Shown one piece after another: positions 1-6,351 of a stretch of 6,351 nt of DNA. The stretch spans positions 1 through 6,351 of the forward strand of contig CAJJOX010000134.1 in assembly GCA_905193485.1 (NCBI GenBank). Reading direction: 5' to 3'. Numbering within the stretch: position 1 is the first letter of the stretch; every line of letters begins with the position of its first letter. The notes below the pieces were generated by a model. It searched no databases and was not told the origin of the DNA. It worked only from the letters and a program-made list of their open reading frames with translations. Source of the DNA: an uncultured Porphyromonadaceae bacterium (GTDB taxonomy: Bacteria; Bacteroidota; Bacteroidia; Bacteroidales; Muribaculaceae). The position numbers and the translations under genes are program-made.

Positions 1-352
1 TATTTCCGTCCTCATCCCAACCGCCCACCATGCCAACATGGTTATCTTCGGGGTAAAAGACAAGATCTCCCGGCTGTGCGTCCTCCCATAAGATTGGGGT
101 GCAGTAGGTATGCTGCATCATCGCTCCGCCCCCGTGACCGACGATGTAGTCCCCGCCTGTGGCGTTGTAAAATACCCAGTCCACGAATCCGCTGCAATCC
201 AGTCCGTAGGGTCGATAGGTTCCGGTGGTGGAGCTGCCTGCCGCCGTGACCTGCCGCAGTTCGCCCCAGCGACTGTCCCAGCCAAGTACCAGTGATTTTC
301 CTCCCCAAAAATAATTCACCTTGCCGACAAGAGAACAGGCGGTGCGTACCAC
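1..352 (-). CDS. NlpC/P60 (C40) cell-wall peptidase, internal fragment
   Basis: Read on the minus strand from 352 down to 2, this frame is open for 117 codons with no stop and gives a clear NlpC/P60 catalytic core. It starts VVRTACSLVGKVNYFWGGKS, then has GLDCSGFVDWVFYN with the nucleophile Cys at 194-196, and later AQPGDLVFYPEDNHVGMVGG with the catalytic His at 38-40. The third catalytic residue and the C-terminus lie beyond the left edge. The family cleaves peptide stems of peptidoglycan (D-Glu to diamino acid bond), usually outside the cell. From memory, the closest look-alikes are large hydrolases of Clostridia and their conjugative elements (CD1108-like proteins), but this is recollection. 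The upstream half of the protein is missing because the reading frame runs into the C/G-run join at 352. No start codon or signal peptide is visible. Identity of the domain is secure; the host organism is inferred and differs from that of the genes to the right. Confidence 0.85.
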   Translation of the reverse strand, partial: MVRTACSLVGKVNYFWGGKSLVLGWDSRWGELRQVTAAGSSTTGTYRPYGLDCSGFVDWVFYNATGGDYIVGHGGGAMMQHTYCTPILWEDAQPGDLVFYPEDNHVGMVGGWDEDGN

Positions 353-379
353 CCCCCCCCGCCCCCGGGGGGGGGGCGG
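352..379. other. C-run/G-run fold-back: probable chimeric join
   Basis: Nine Cs (352-360), one G, five Cs (362-366) and ten Gs (367-376) follow in a row. CCGCCCCC at 359-366 is the exact reverse complement of GGGGGCGG at 372-379. The NlpC/P60 frame is intact up to the left border and the aspartokinase homology starts at the right border, so two gene interiors in opposite orientation meet here. No transposase, integrase or target duplication is present. Homopolymer joins of this sort are typical of low-quality read ends (poly-G calls) or chimeric reads in metagenome assemblies; this interpretation is inference. Confidence 0.75.
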
Positions 380-2219
380 CCGCGACTCCCCCGCGGCTAT
401 CCTTGCCGCGGCTCTTGACGCCCGCGTGCTTGAAATCTGGACCGACGTCGACGGTTTCATGACCGCCGACCCACGCGTCATCGAAAACACATATGTCATC
501 GACCACCTCTCATTCATCGAGGCGATGGAACTTTGCAATTTCGGCGCCAAGGTAATCTACCCCCCGACTATCTACCCGGTGTTTCACAAAAACATCCCCA
601 TCTACATCAAAAACACCTTCAACCCCTCGGCGCCGGGCACCTGCATCAGCGAACAGCGCCCTTCGCCCGAAGGAAAAGACATCAAAGGCATCTCCTCGAT
701 CAACGACACATGCCTCATCACCGTGTCTGGACTCTGCATGGTAGGGGTCATCGGTGTCAACGCACGCATCTTCAATGCTCTTGCCCGTCAGGGGGTCAGC
801 GTATTCCTCGTGTCGCAGGCTTCAAGCGAAAACACCACTTCATTCGCAGTGCGTAACGCCGACGCCGAACGCGCCGTTGCCGCCCTCGAAACCGAATTCA
901 TGGCTGAACTCCAGACCGGCGAGCTCAATCCGATGCAGGTCGAACACAATCTCGCCACCGTTGCTGTCGTCGGCGAAAACATGAAACAGTCCACCGGAGT
1001 CGCAGGCAAACTGTTCAACACTCTCGGCCGAAACGGCATCAACGTCATCGCTTGCGCACAGGGAGCCTCCGAAACCAACATATCATTCGTCATCGAGCTC
1101 AAAAATCAGAAAAAAGCCCTCAGCGTAATCCACGACAGTTTTTTCTTGTCTGACACTCAAGTGCTCAATCTTTTCATCGTCGGAATTGGCAACATTGGGT
1201 GTCACCTGCTCCAGCAGCTGGCCCGTCAGCAAGCAAATCTTTTGCAGCAGAAAGCACTGGAGCTAAAGGTCGTGGGCATTGCCAATTCCAAAAAAGTCCT
1301 TTTCAATCGCGACGGCATCGACCTGAGCGATTATTCATCCCTTCTCCTCCATCAGGGCGTTCCCTCTTCGCCACGGGCGATCGCCGAAGGCATCATCGAC
1401 ATGAACATCTTCAACTCCGTGTTTGTCGATTGCACCTCATCTCCGGAAATCTCCGATCTCTATCTCGACCTCCTCGCCAATAATATCAACGTTGTCACCG
1501 CAAGCAAAATCGCGGCTTCAGGTCCTTACGGCCACTACCGTCTGCTCAAACAGACCGCCCGGAAAAAAGATGTCAGATACCTGTTTGAAACCAACGTCGG
1601 AGCCGGGCTTCCCATAATCGGAACCATCAACAACCTCATCAACAGCGGCGACCGAATTCTTCGCATCGAAGCCGTCGTTTCAGGCACACTCAACTACATT
1701 TTCAGCAACATCAGCTCCGAGATTCCCCTTAGCCGGGCAATTGCCGACGCCCGCGACGCCGGCTACAGCGAACCCGATCCACGCATCGATCTCAGCGGCA
1801 TTGATGTCATTCGCAAGCTTGTCATCCTCAGTCGTGAAGCCGGCTATGCCATCGAGCAGGACGATGTCAAGGCGACCCCGATCCTCCCCGACAGCCTCTT
1901 CAGTGGCTCGATCGACAGCTTCATGCAGGCGCTCACGCCGATCGATGTCGAGATGGAGCGCCGCCGCTCCGAAGCCGAAGCGCGCGGATGCCGTCTGCGT
2001 TACGTTGCCCGCCTTGATGAAGGTAAGGCGTCCGTCGGGCTTGAGGAAGTCGACAGCTCTCACCCCTTCTTCAATCTCGAAGGCAGCAACAACGTGATTC
2101 TCATCACAACCGAACGCTACAAAGAATATCCCATGGTCATCAAAGGCTACGGAGCCGGTGCCGCAGTCACCGCCGCCGGCGTTTTCGCCGACATCTACAG
2201 CATCGCCAACATCAGCTGA
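375..2219 (+). CDS. thrA: Bifunctional aspartate kinase/homoserine dehydrogenase, 5'-truncated
   Basis: ThrA catalyses the first step (aspartate to aspartyl phosphate) and third step (aspartate semialdehyde to homoserine) of threonine/methionine synthesis in the cytoplasm. The visible 614 residues start inside the aspartokinase domain at a damaged GGSDYT motif, then AAILAAALDARVLEIWTDVD (Asp at 450) and FGAKVIYPPT. Two ACT domains follow, about 711-890 and 948-1145, probably the allosteric amino-acid sensor. The homoserine dehydrogenase part has GIGNIG for NAD(P) binding at 1182-1199, a conserved Lys in VVTASKIA at 1506-1508, TNVGAGLP, SGTLNYIF, EPDPRIDLSGIDVIRKL around 1770-1820, and the terminal GYGAGAAVTAAGVFAD. 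About 200 N-terminal residues are missing compared with the roughly 810-820 residues usual for the family, including the KFGGTS nucleotide-binding motif. The frame stays open leftward to a TTG at 321, but residues encoded there are antisense to the peptidase fragment and are not ThrA. No thrB or thrC follows directly. Confidence 0.93.
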   Translation, partial: GGRDSPAAILAAALDARVLEIWTDVDGFMTADPRVIENTYVIDHLSFIEAMELCNFGAKVIYPPTIYPVFHKNIPIYIKNTFNPSAPGTCISEQRPSPEGKDIKGISSINDTCLITVSGLCMVGVIGVNARIFNALARQGVSVFLVSQASSENTTSFAVRNADAERAVAALETEFMAELQTGELNPMQVEHNLATVAVVGENMKQSTGVAGKLFNTLGRNGINVIACAQGASETNISFVIELKNQKKALSVIHDSFFLSDTQVLNLFIVGIGNIGCHLLQQLARQQANLLQQKALELKVVGIANSKKVLFNRDGIDLSDYSSLLLHQGVPSSPRAIAEGIIDMNIFNSVFVDCTSSPEISDLYLDLLANNINVVTASKIAASGPYGHYRLLKQTARKKDVRYLFETNVGAGLPIIGTINNLINSGDRILRIEAVVSGTLNYIFSNISSEIPLSRAIADARDAGYSEPDPRIDLSGIDVIRKLVILSREAGYAIEQDDVKATPILPDSLFSGSIDSFMQALTPIDVEMERRRSEAEARGCRLRYVARLDEGKASVGLEEVDSSHPFFNLEGSNNVILITTERYKEYPMVIKGYGAGAAVTAAGVFADIYSIANIS

Positions 2220-2278
2220 ACCGACCGGATCATTTTGCCGTTATCTATGCATCACGGCTCCTCCACATATAATAGATC

Positions 2279-2833
2279 ATGTATATAGCCTCTCAAAAGC
2301 GCAAAGAAAACATCGCCGAATATCTTCTCTACATGTGGCAGATTGAAGATATCATTCGCGCCAACGATCTCGACATCGACCGCATTCAGGCCAATGTCAT
2401 CGACCGTTACCCCGACCTCACGCCCGAACAACGCACCGAGATGCGCCAATGGTATGAATCGCTCATCGACATGATGCGTAGCGAAAACGTCGTCAATAAA
2501 GGACATCTCCGGATCAACCGCAACACACTCTCGGCTCTTGCCGATCTTCATCAGAAATTACTTAAAGATCCGCGTTTCGCCGACTATTCTTCTGAATTTT
2601 ACCGCACACTGCCTTTTATTGTCGAGCTGCGTGCAAAAGCCGGAGAAGACAAAGCTGGAGAAATCGAAACATGCTTCAACGCCCTCTACGCCATCCTCCT
2701 CATGCGCCTCAGCCACCGGGAAATCACTCCGGAAACACAAAACGCCATCACTCAGATCTCGAAATTCATCGCCTCGCTCGCCCGCAACTTCCGCCTCGAC
2801 GAGAACGACAAGCTGTTCGACAACGGCCATTGA
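2279..2833 (+). CDS. DUF4924 family protein
   Basis: This 184-residue protein matches my recollection of DUF4924, a conserved Bacteroidetes family of unknown function and about this length. The signature is near the N-terminus: KRKENIAEYLLYMWQIEDIIRA at residues 8-29. The rest is predicted mostly alpha-helical and charged, with no signal peptide, no membrane segment and no obvious catalytic motif, so a soluble cytoplasmic protein is likely. A second helical block, ETCFNALYAILLMRLSHREIT, lies near residues 130-150. The ATG at 2279 is chosen because the conserved block begins a few residues after it; no good Shine-Dalgarno is visible, as is common in Bacteroidetes. It lies 59 bases after the thrA stop in the same direction with no clear terminator or TAnnTTTG promoter between them, so cotranscription with thrA is possible. 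Function cannot be assigned. Confidence 0.8.
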   Translation: MYIASQKRKENIAEYLLYMWQIEDIIRANDLDIDRIQANVIDRYPDLTPEQRTEMRQWYESLIDMMRSENVVNKGHLRINRNTLSALADLHQKLLKDPRFADYSSEFYRTLPFIVELRAKAGEDKAGEIETCFNALYAILLMRLSHREITPETQNAITQISKFIASLARNFRLDENDKLFDNGH

Positions 2834-2867
2834 CACACCCCACACTCATCGCCTGACCAATTTTTTT

Positions 2868-2943
2868 CACAACAATTTTGCACGTTGTGTAACTTTCCAC
2901 ACATTTCTTGCGTCATATAATTGCAACTCCACAATTTTGTGGA
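2868..2943. promoter_or_regulatory. Intergenic region with short inverted repeats upstream of the receptor gene
   Basis: The gap 2834-2968 is AT-rich and holds several dyads. TCCACAA (2928-2934) and TTGTGGA (2937-2943) form a near-perfect 16-base palindrome. CACAAC (2868-2873) pairs with GTTGTG (2884-2889), and TGTGT (2886-2890) pairs with ACACA (2899-2903); these two stems share bases and could not form together. ACAATTTTG occurs at 2872-2880 and again at 2931-2939. Two weak matches to the Bacteroidetes -7 element TAnnTTTG are TAACTTTC (2890-2897) and TATAATTG (2916-2923), each with one mismatch; neither has a convincing TTTG at the right distance upstream. This probably holds the promoter and possibly an operator for the receptor gene, but which element works cannot be read from sequence alone. 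Confidence 0.4.
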
Positions 2944-2968
2944 ATCCGATACATAGCACTCATCACAA

Positions 2969-5408
2969 ATGAAAAGATTTTTCTCAGCCGCGGCACTCAC
3001 ATTCATCGTCACCGCATTTTGCCATGCCGCCGGCTATTCCGTCCGTGGAACCGTCGCCGACTCTATCGGCGAACCCGAAGCCTATGCAACAGTTCGCGTC
3101 TATCCGCACGCCGACACCGCTAAAGTAACAGCCCACGGCATTACCGCCGACGATGGATCATTCTCCCTCTCTCAAAACGCCCGGACAATATCTGCTCAAA
3201 ATTATTTCTATCGGCCGCACTCCGGTCAGCCGCGGCTTCTCTGTTTCCGCACAGGCCCCCGTTGCCGATCTCGGCACGCTTACCGTCCGGGCCGACGATA
3301 AAATGCTCGACGAGGTCACCGTCACCGCCACCAAACCGCTCGTGACAAAAGAAATCGACCGCATCGGTTACGATGTCCAGGCCGACGACGACTCCAAAAC
3401 CGCCACACTCGACGAGATGCTGCGACGGGTTCCGCTCGTCAGCGTCGACGCCGAAGGCAACATCACCGTCAAAGGATCTTCCAATTTCAAAATTTACAAA
3501 AACGGCCGTCCCAACAACTCTTTCACCCGCAACGCCAAAGATATCTTCAAGGCCATTCCGGCCTCGATGATCAAAAAAATCGAAGTGATCACCGACCCGG
3601 GGGCACGCGAGGATGCCGAGGGCGTCGGCGCGATTCTCAACATCATTACGCTCGAGTCCACAACCATGAAAGGTGTCACCGGCAACGTTTCTTTAAACTA
3701 CGACACCCGCACCGGAGTTCCTACGCCTAACTTCTGGGGATCGACTCAGATCGACAAGGTGACACTTTCATTATATGCCGGCGGTCAATATATGAGCAAG
3801 AAACAGACCAAAAACAGCCAGCTCTCCGAAACAGTCTATGACGACTCCGGAAATACTCTCCGCAGCGAAGCCCGCTCGAAAAATCCCGGATGGATCACAT
3901 GGTTCGGCCTCGACGGCAGCTACGAACTCGACTCCCTCAATCTCTTTACAGCCGAGTTCGGAGGCTACTACTACGATATCAACGTTCACTCCGACGGTTC
4001 AAATACGCTTATGGCTCCCGACGGATCAAAAATCTACAGCTACAACTCATCCACACGGCAGAATCCCTACCGTTATTTCGATATCAACGGCAACTTCAAC
4101 TATCAGCACTCCACACACCGGCCGGGTGAGAATCTCACTCTCTCCTACATGATATCCACCACCAATCAGACCAACAACAGCTCGACACTTTACTCCGATA
4201 TGGTCAATATGCCCGTTCCCTACACCGGCATCCTGTCCGATTTCAAACTCGACTTCATCGAGCACACGTTCCAGTTTGACTGGTGCAGACCCTTCGCCGG
4301 CATTCACACCTTGAATCTCGGTGCAAAATATATCTATCGCGACAACCACAGCCGCACCACACAGAACTATATCGACTACGACAACCAGCCGACTCTCGAC
4401 TTCACACATCTCACTCACGTAGCGGCCGCCTACGCCGATTATCGCCTGCGCCTCGGCCGCTTCAGCCTCCGTGGCGGCCTGCGATATGAATTCTCCCGAC
4501 TCAAGGCCGAATATGCCGACGGGAGCCATCCCTCTTTCGCAAGCAACCTCAGCGACTGGGTGCCAAACGCCGCCGTTTCATACGACATCAACGACGCCAA
4601 CTCTATAAAACTGTCTTTCGGCACCCGCATCAACCGCCCCGGCATAAGCTACCTCAACCCGGCAGTCAGCTCCACCCCAAGCTCCGTATCGAAAGGCAAC
4701 CCCGACCTCGGAAGTGCCCGCAACTCATCCCTGTCGCTCAACTATAGCCTCATCGGCCAAAAGATAAATGTCGATTTCACCGCTTCCTACGGCTTCACCG
4801 ACAACGATATCGTTTCAGTCCAATACATCCGCGACGACATCATTTATTCCGATTATGCCAACGCCGGCCGAAACAAATCGTTTGACGGCGGACTCTTCGT
4901 GCAATGGACCGCCGGCAAAAAGACTACGGTCATGCTCAACGGCAACGCTTCCTACAACCACTATTCCAACCCGTCACTCGACATCGCCAACCGGGGATGG
5001 TCAGGCAGCGCGTTCATGCGCATCTCCCAGAAACTCCCCTGGAAACTGAGCGCCCAGTTAATGGGCTCGGTCTGGACCGGCGGAATCAACGGACTATACT
5101 CAAAATCATCGCCGGTAGGCATATCCGTTTTCGACTACGGTATCAGCCTTCAGCGGTCTTTCCTCAAAGAAGACCGGCTCACCGTACGCCTCAGCACTTG
5201 GGATCCGATTTATCCGTCACGCAACCGCTTCAAAAGCGAGTCTGTCAACATGGCCATGCGTCAGACCTTCTACTCCACACAATATAACACTTCCAGATTC
5301 CAGATATCCTTATCCTACCGCTTCGGATCCATCAACGCGCAAGTCAAGAAAACAGCGAAAACAATCGAGAACGACGACCTTACCGGACGAAAGATCGGAA
5401 ACAATTGA
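2969..5408 (+). CDS. Outer-membrane beta-barrel (TonB-dependent receptor-like) protein, frameshifted near the N-terminus
   Basis: Two overlapping frames form one gene. The 5' frame starts at ATG 2969 with a signal peptide (MKRFFSAAALTFIVTAFCHA) and a carboxypeptidase-regulatory-like Ig fold, YSVRGTVADSIGEPEAYATV to DDGSFSL, ending near 3169. The homology then continues in another frame as LKTPGQYLLKIISIGRTPVS from about 3171. Next come a TonB-box-like DEVTVTA (3309-3329), a plug domain (LDEMLRRVPLVSVDAEGN, IKKIEVITDPGAREDAEGVGAILNI, roughly 3390-3650), and a long beta-barrel. It closes with ISLSYRFG followed by a basic INAQVKKTAKTIENDD tail, characteristic of the outer-membrane beta-barrel family (PF14905-like). 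Rejoined, the protein is about 812 residues, normal for the family. The role is probably uptake or binding at the outer membrane; the substrate is unknown and no SusD partner is adjacent. A gene caller would start the long frame at ATG 3153, giving 751 residues without a signal peptide, which would not be exported. Mutation or sequence error cannot be separated here. Confidence 0.85.
3161..3173 (+). other. Frameshift site in a pyrimidine tract of the receptor gene
   Basis: A 13-base all-pyrimidine tract, TTCTCCCTCTCTC, spans the point where the coding frame changes. The upstream frame reads GSFSLS and then garbage (QNARTIS); the downstream frame reads SLKTPGQYLLK. Removing one base (for example one C of 3165-3167), or adding two (one more CT unit), restores a family-like sequence. 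Slippage in the CT repeat or CCC run explains either change. Confidence 0.75.
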
Positions 5409-5431
5409 TGCCCGTTATGTGGATTATTCGC

Positions 5432-5439
5432 TACCTTTG
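5432..5439 (+). promoter_or_regulatory. Bacteroidetes-type -7 promoter element
   Basis: TACCTTTG is an exact match to the Bacteroidetes sigma-ABfr -7 consensus TAnnTTTG. It lies 24 bases after the receptor stop and 27 bases before the next ATG at 5467, so transcription would start around 5445 with a leader of about 20 bases. The -33 TTTG element is poor: ATTG at 5404-5407 is a few bases too far upstream. It probably drives the small membrane-protein gene. Confidence 0.55.
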
Positions 5440-5466
5440 CGGCATTGAATCATCATCACTGACGTT

Positions 5467-5838
5467 ATGCTGACTGCTCTGCTTACCCTTCTGCTTCTGA
5501 TCATATCCAACGTGTTCATGACCTTTGCCTGGTACGGGCATCTGAAGCTTTCCGCCTCCGGCGTCACTTCCAACTGGCCTCTCTACGGAATCATACTCCT
5601 GTCATGGGGCATAGCGCTTCTTGAATATTGTTTTCAGGTGCCCGCCAATCGCATCGGATTCGAGGGCAATGGCGGCCCGTTTTCCCTCATCCAGCTCAAG
5701 GTCATACAGGAAGTCATCACACTCACCGTATTCGTCATCTTCAGTTTCTGGGCTTTCGACGGCTTCGAAATACGCTGGAACCACATGCTCGCGTTCCTCC
5801 TGCTCATTGCCGCCGTTTATCTCGTATTCATGAAATAG
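5467..5838 (+). CDS. DMT family protein (DUF486), small four-helix inner-membrane protein
   Basis: This 123-residue protein is very hydrophobic, with four predicted membrane segments at about residues 4-24, 38-56, 76-97 and 104-121. Between the second and third is the family signature EYCFQVPANRIGFEGNGGPFSLIQLKVIQE (residues 53-82), which I recognise from DUF486/DMT-family proteins of about 110-120 residues; the first helix carries ISNVFMTFAWYGHLK, also typical. Its size and four-helix layout resemble small multidrug-resistance-type members of the drug/metabolite transporter superfamily, which work as dimers, but no substrate is known for DUF486 and none is claimed. The ATG at 5467 places the first helix directly at the N-terminus and sits 27 bases after the TACCTTTG promoter element. 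The gene appears complete. The efflux gene that follows after 62 bases has its own inverted-repeat control region, so a shared function is not established. Confidence 0.88.
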   Translation: MLTALLTLLLLIISNVFMTFAWYGHLKLSASGVTSNWPLYGIILLSWGIALLEYCFQVPANRIGFEGNGGPFSLIQLKVIQEVITLTVFVIFSFWAFDGFEIRWNHMLAFLLLIAAVYLVFMK

Positions 5839-5860
5839 GGTTCCCCGAACAATACCGCGT

Positions 5861-5897
5861 CGGATGAGGTTATAATAGCGGCTGTAACCTCTATCCG
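5861..5897. promoter_or_regulatory. Long inverted repeat just before the efflux gene start (operator or leader hairpin)
   Basis: CGGATGAGGTTA (5861-5872) pairs with TAACCTC-T-ATCCG (5885-5897): twelve base pairs per arm with one unpaired T at 5892 and a 12-base loop. The right arm ends three bases before the ATG at 5901. As DNA it has the size and symmetry of a dimeric repressor site; as RNA it would fold over the ribosome-binding region. It contains TATAAT, but that is not the Bacteroidetes promoter consensus. There is no T-run after the stem, which argues against a terminator for the preceding gene. Confidence 0.55.
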
Positions 5898-5900
5898 CTT

Positions 5901-6351
5901 ATGAGAATTTCTATTTTTCTGGTTCTTGCCACTGCATCCGCGTATGTCGTTTCGGCTACCCGACCCGACACACTCGCTATGCAAATACCGGCACAATGGA
6001 CCTACACATCCGAGTTCTATCAGACATCGCCGGCCGACGACAATTGGTGGCGAAGTTTCGACGACCCTTTGCTCGATTCGCTCATCAGCCGGGGCATTGA
6101 CAACAATTTCAATGTCGCCATAGCGGCACGACGGATCAACATCGCACGGCAGGCAGTGCGTCAGGCCAAGACCGGCTACTATCCGCAGATCGACATCGGC
6201 GCCGGATGGTCGAAAACACGGCAGTCGGGCAACATCACTTCTCCGGCAGTCCCGCCTTCGACAACCGACTATTTCTCGGCCTCCATCGACATGGCCTGGG
6301 AGATTGACCTTTTCGGCCGCATCAATTCACAGGTCAGAGAGCGCAAAGCTC
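5901..6351 (+). CDS. TolC/NodT-family outer-membrane efflux factor, 3' end beyond window
   Basis: The frame from ATG 5901 is open to the window edge (150 codons). It begins with a signal peptide, MRISIFLVLATASAYVVSA, probably cut before Thr20. The mature part shows hallmarks of the outer-membrane factor family of tripartite RND-type pumps: DDNWWRSFDDPLLDSLISRGIDNNFNVAIAARRINIARQAVRQAKTGYYPQIDI (about residues 47-100), then DYFSASIDMAWEIDLFGRINSQV (about 124-146). The protein would form a trimeric channel reaching from the outer membrane into the periplasm. The usual length is about 450-490 residues, so roughly two thirds is missing. NodT/OprM-type members commonly carry a lipobox Cys after the signal peptide; none is present here, suggesting the mature protein is not lipidated. 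Partner pump genes would be expected downstream, outside this window. Control is probably through the inverted repeat immediately upstream. Confidence 0.9.
   Translation, partial: MRISIFLVLATASAYVVSATRPDTLAMQIPAQWTYTSEFYQTSPADDNWWRSFDDPLLDSLISRGIDNNFNVAIAARRINIARQAVRQAKTGYYPQIDIGAGWSKTRQSGNITSPAVPPSTTDYFSASIDMAWEIDLFGRINSQVRERKA

Noticed and set aside
321..374. Start of a 632-residue plus-strand ORF at TTG 321, giving ThrA an N-terminus of MPTREQAVRTTPPRPRGGGG.
   Set aside because: These bases are antisense to a well-conserved part of the NlpC/P60 domain and then low-complexity C/G runs. The residues have no resemblance to aspartokinase, and a true ThrA needs about 200 further residues here.
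376..383. GCGGCCGC, an exact NotI site beside the C/G runs, suggesting a cloning linker.
   Set aside because: It is one A-to-C change away from the GGCAGC expected for the ThrA Gly-Ser codons and no vector or adapter sequence adjoins it, so chance plus miscalling is simpler.
1..400. Natural insertion of a clostridial mobile element into thrA.
   Set aside because: No element end, recombinase or target duplication is visible, and the boundary is a homopolymer run with apparent base errors.
42..506. Minus-strand 154-residue open frame across the join.
   Set aside because: It is shifted one base relative to the NlpC/P60 frame, is antisense to thrA on the right, crosses the artefactual join, and shows no family motif.
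2834..2880. Rho-independent terminator after the DUF4924 gene, suggested by the T-run at 2861-2867.
   Set aside because: There is no GC-rich stem immediately before the T-run; the nearby CACAAC/GTTGTG pair lies after it.
4047..4529. Minus-strand 160-residue open frame, and other long open frames opposite or overlapping the receptor gene.
   Set aside because: They lie wholly inside the receptor coding region, have biased shadow composition and no recognisable domain.
5926..6123. Short plus-strand 65-residue open frame.
   Set aside because: It overlaps the clearly conserved efflux factor reading frame that starts at 5901 and has no family resemblance.

Overview
The window is most simply read as about 6 kb of a Bacteroidales chromosome, probably a gut Muribaculaceae-like organism, with about 350 bases of unrelated DNA joined to its left end. 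The Bacteroidales assignment rests on the family content: a fused ThrA with a GIGNIG-type homoserine dehydrogenase, a DUF4924 protein, a CarboxypepD_reg plus outer-membrane beta-barrel receptor, and a -7 element matching TAnnTTTG. The family-level guess is recollection and GC/codon style only.

Left end (1-352, minus strand): an internal piece of an NlpC/P60 (C40) cell-wall peptidase, of the kind carried by Clostridia and their mobile elements. It ends in a C-run/G-run fold-back (352-379). Immediately right of this, in the middle of the aspartokinase domain, begins thrA on the plus strand. Neither gene has a proper end here, and the first thrA codons look base-miscalled. I read this as a chimeric assembly or sequencing join, not as biology.

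Middle (375-2833, plus strand): the 3' three quarters of thrA (aspartate kinase/homoserine dehydrogenase), then a DUF4924 gene 59 bases on, possibly cotranscribed. After a 135-base gap rich in short inverted repeats (2834-2968) comes an approximately 812-residue outer-membrane beta-barrel receptor (2969-5408). It has a signal peptide and N-terminal Ig-like domain, but a frameshift in a pyrimidine tract near 3161-3173 separates these from the plug and barrel.

Right (5409-6351, plus strand): a small four-helix inner-membrane protein of the DMT/DUF486 family behind a good Bacteroidetes -7 box, then the first 150 residues of a TolC/NodT-type outer-membrane efflux factor running off the window. 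The efflux gene has a striking inverted repeat ending three bases before its start codon.

The genes do not form one pathway: amino-acid biosynthesis, a conserved unknown, an outer-membrane receptor, a small membrane protein and an efflux system follow one another in the same direction. I found no RNA gene, CRISPR array, insertion sequence or recognisable new multi-gene system. The points most worth checking are the chimeric join, the receptor frameshift and the efflux-gene inverted repeat.
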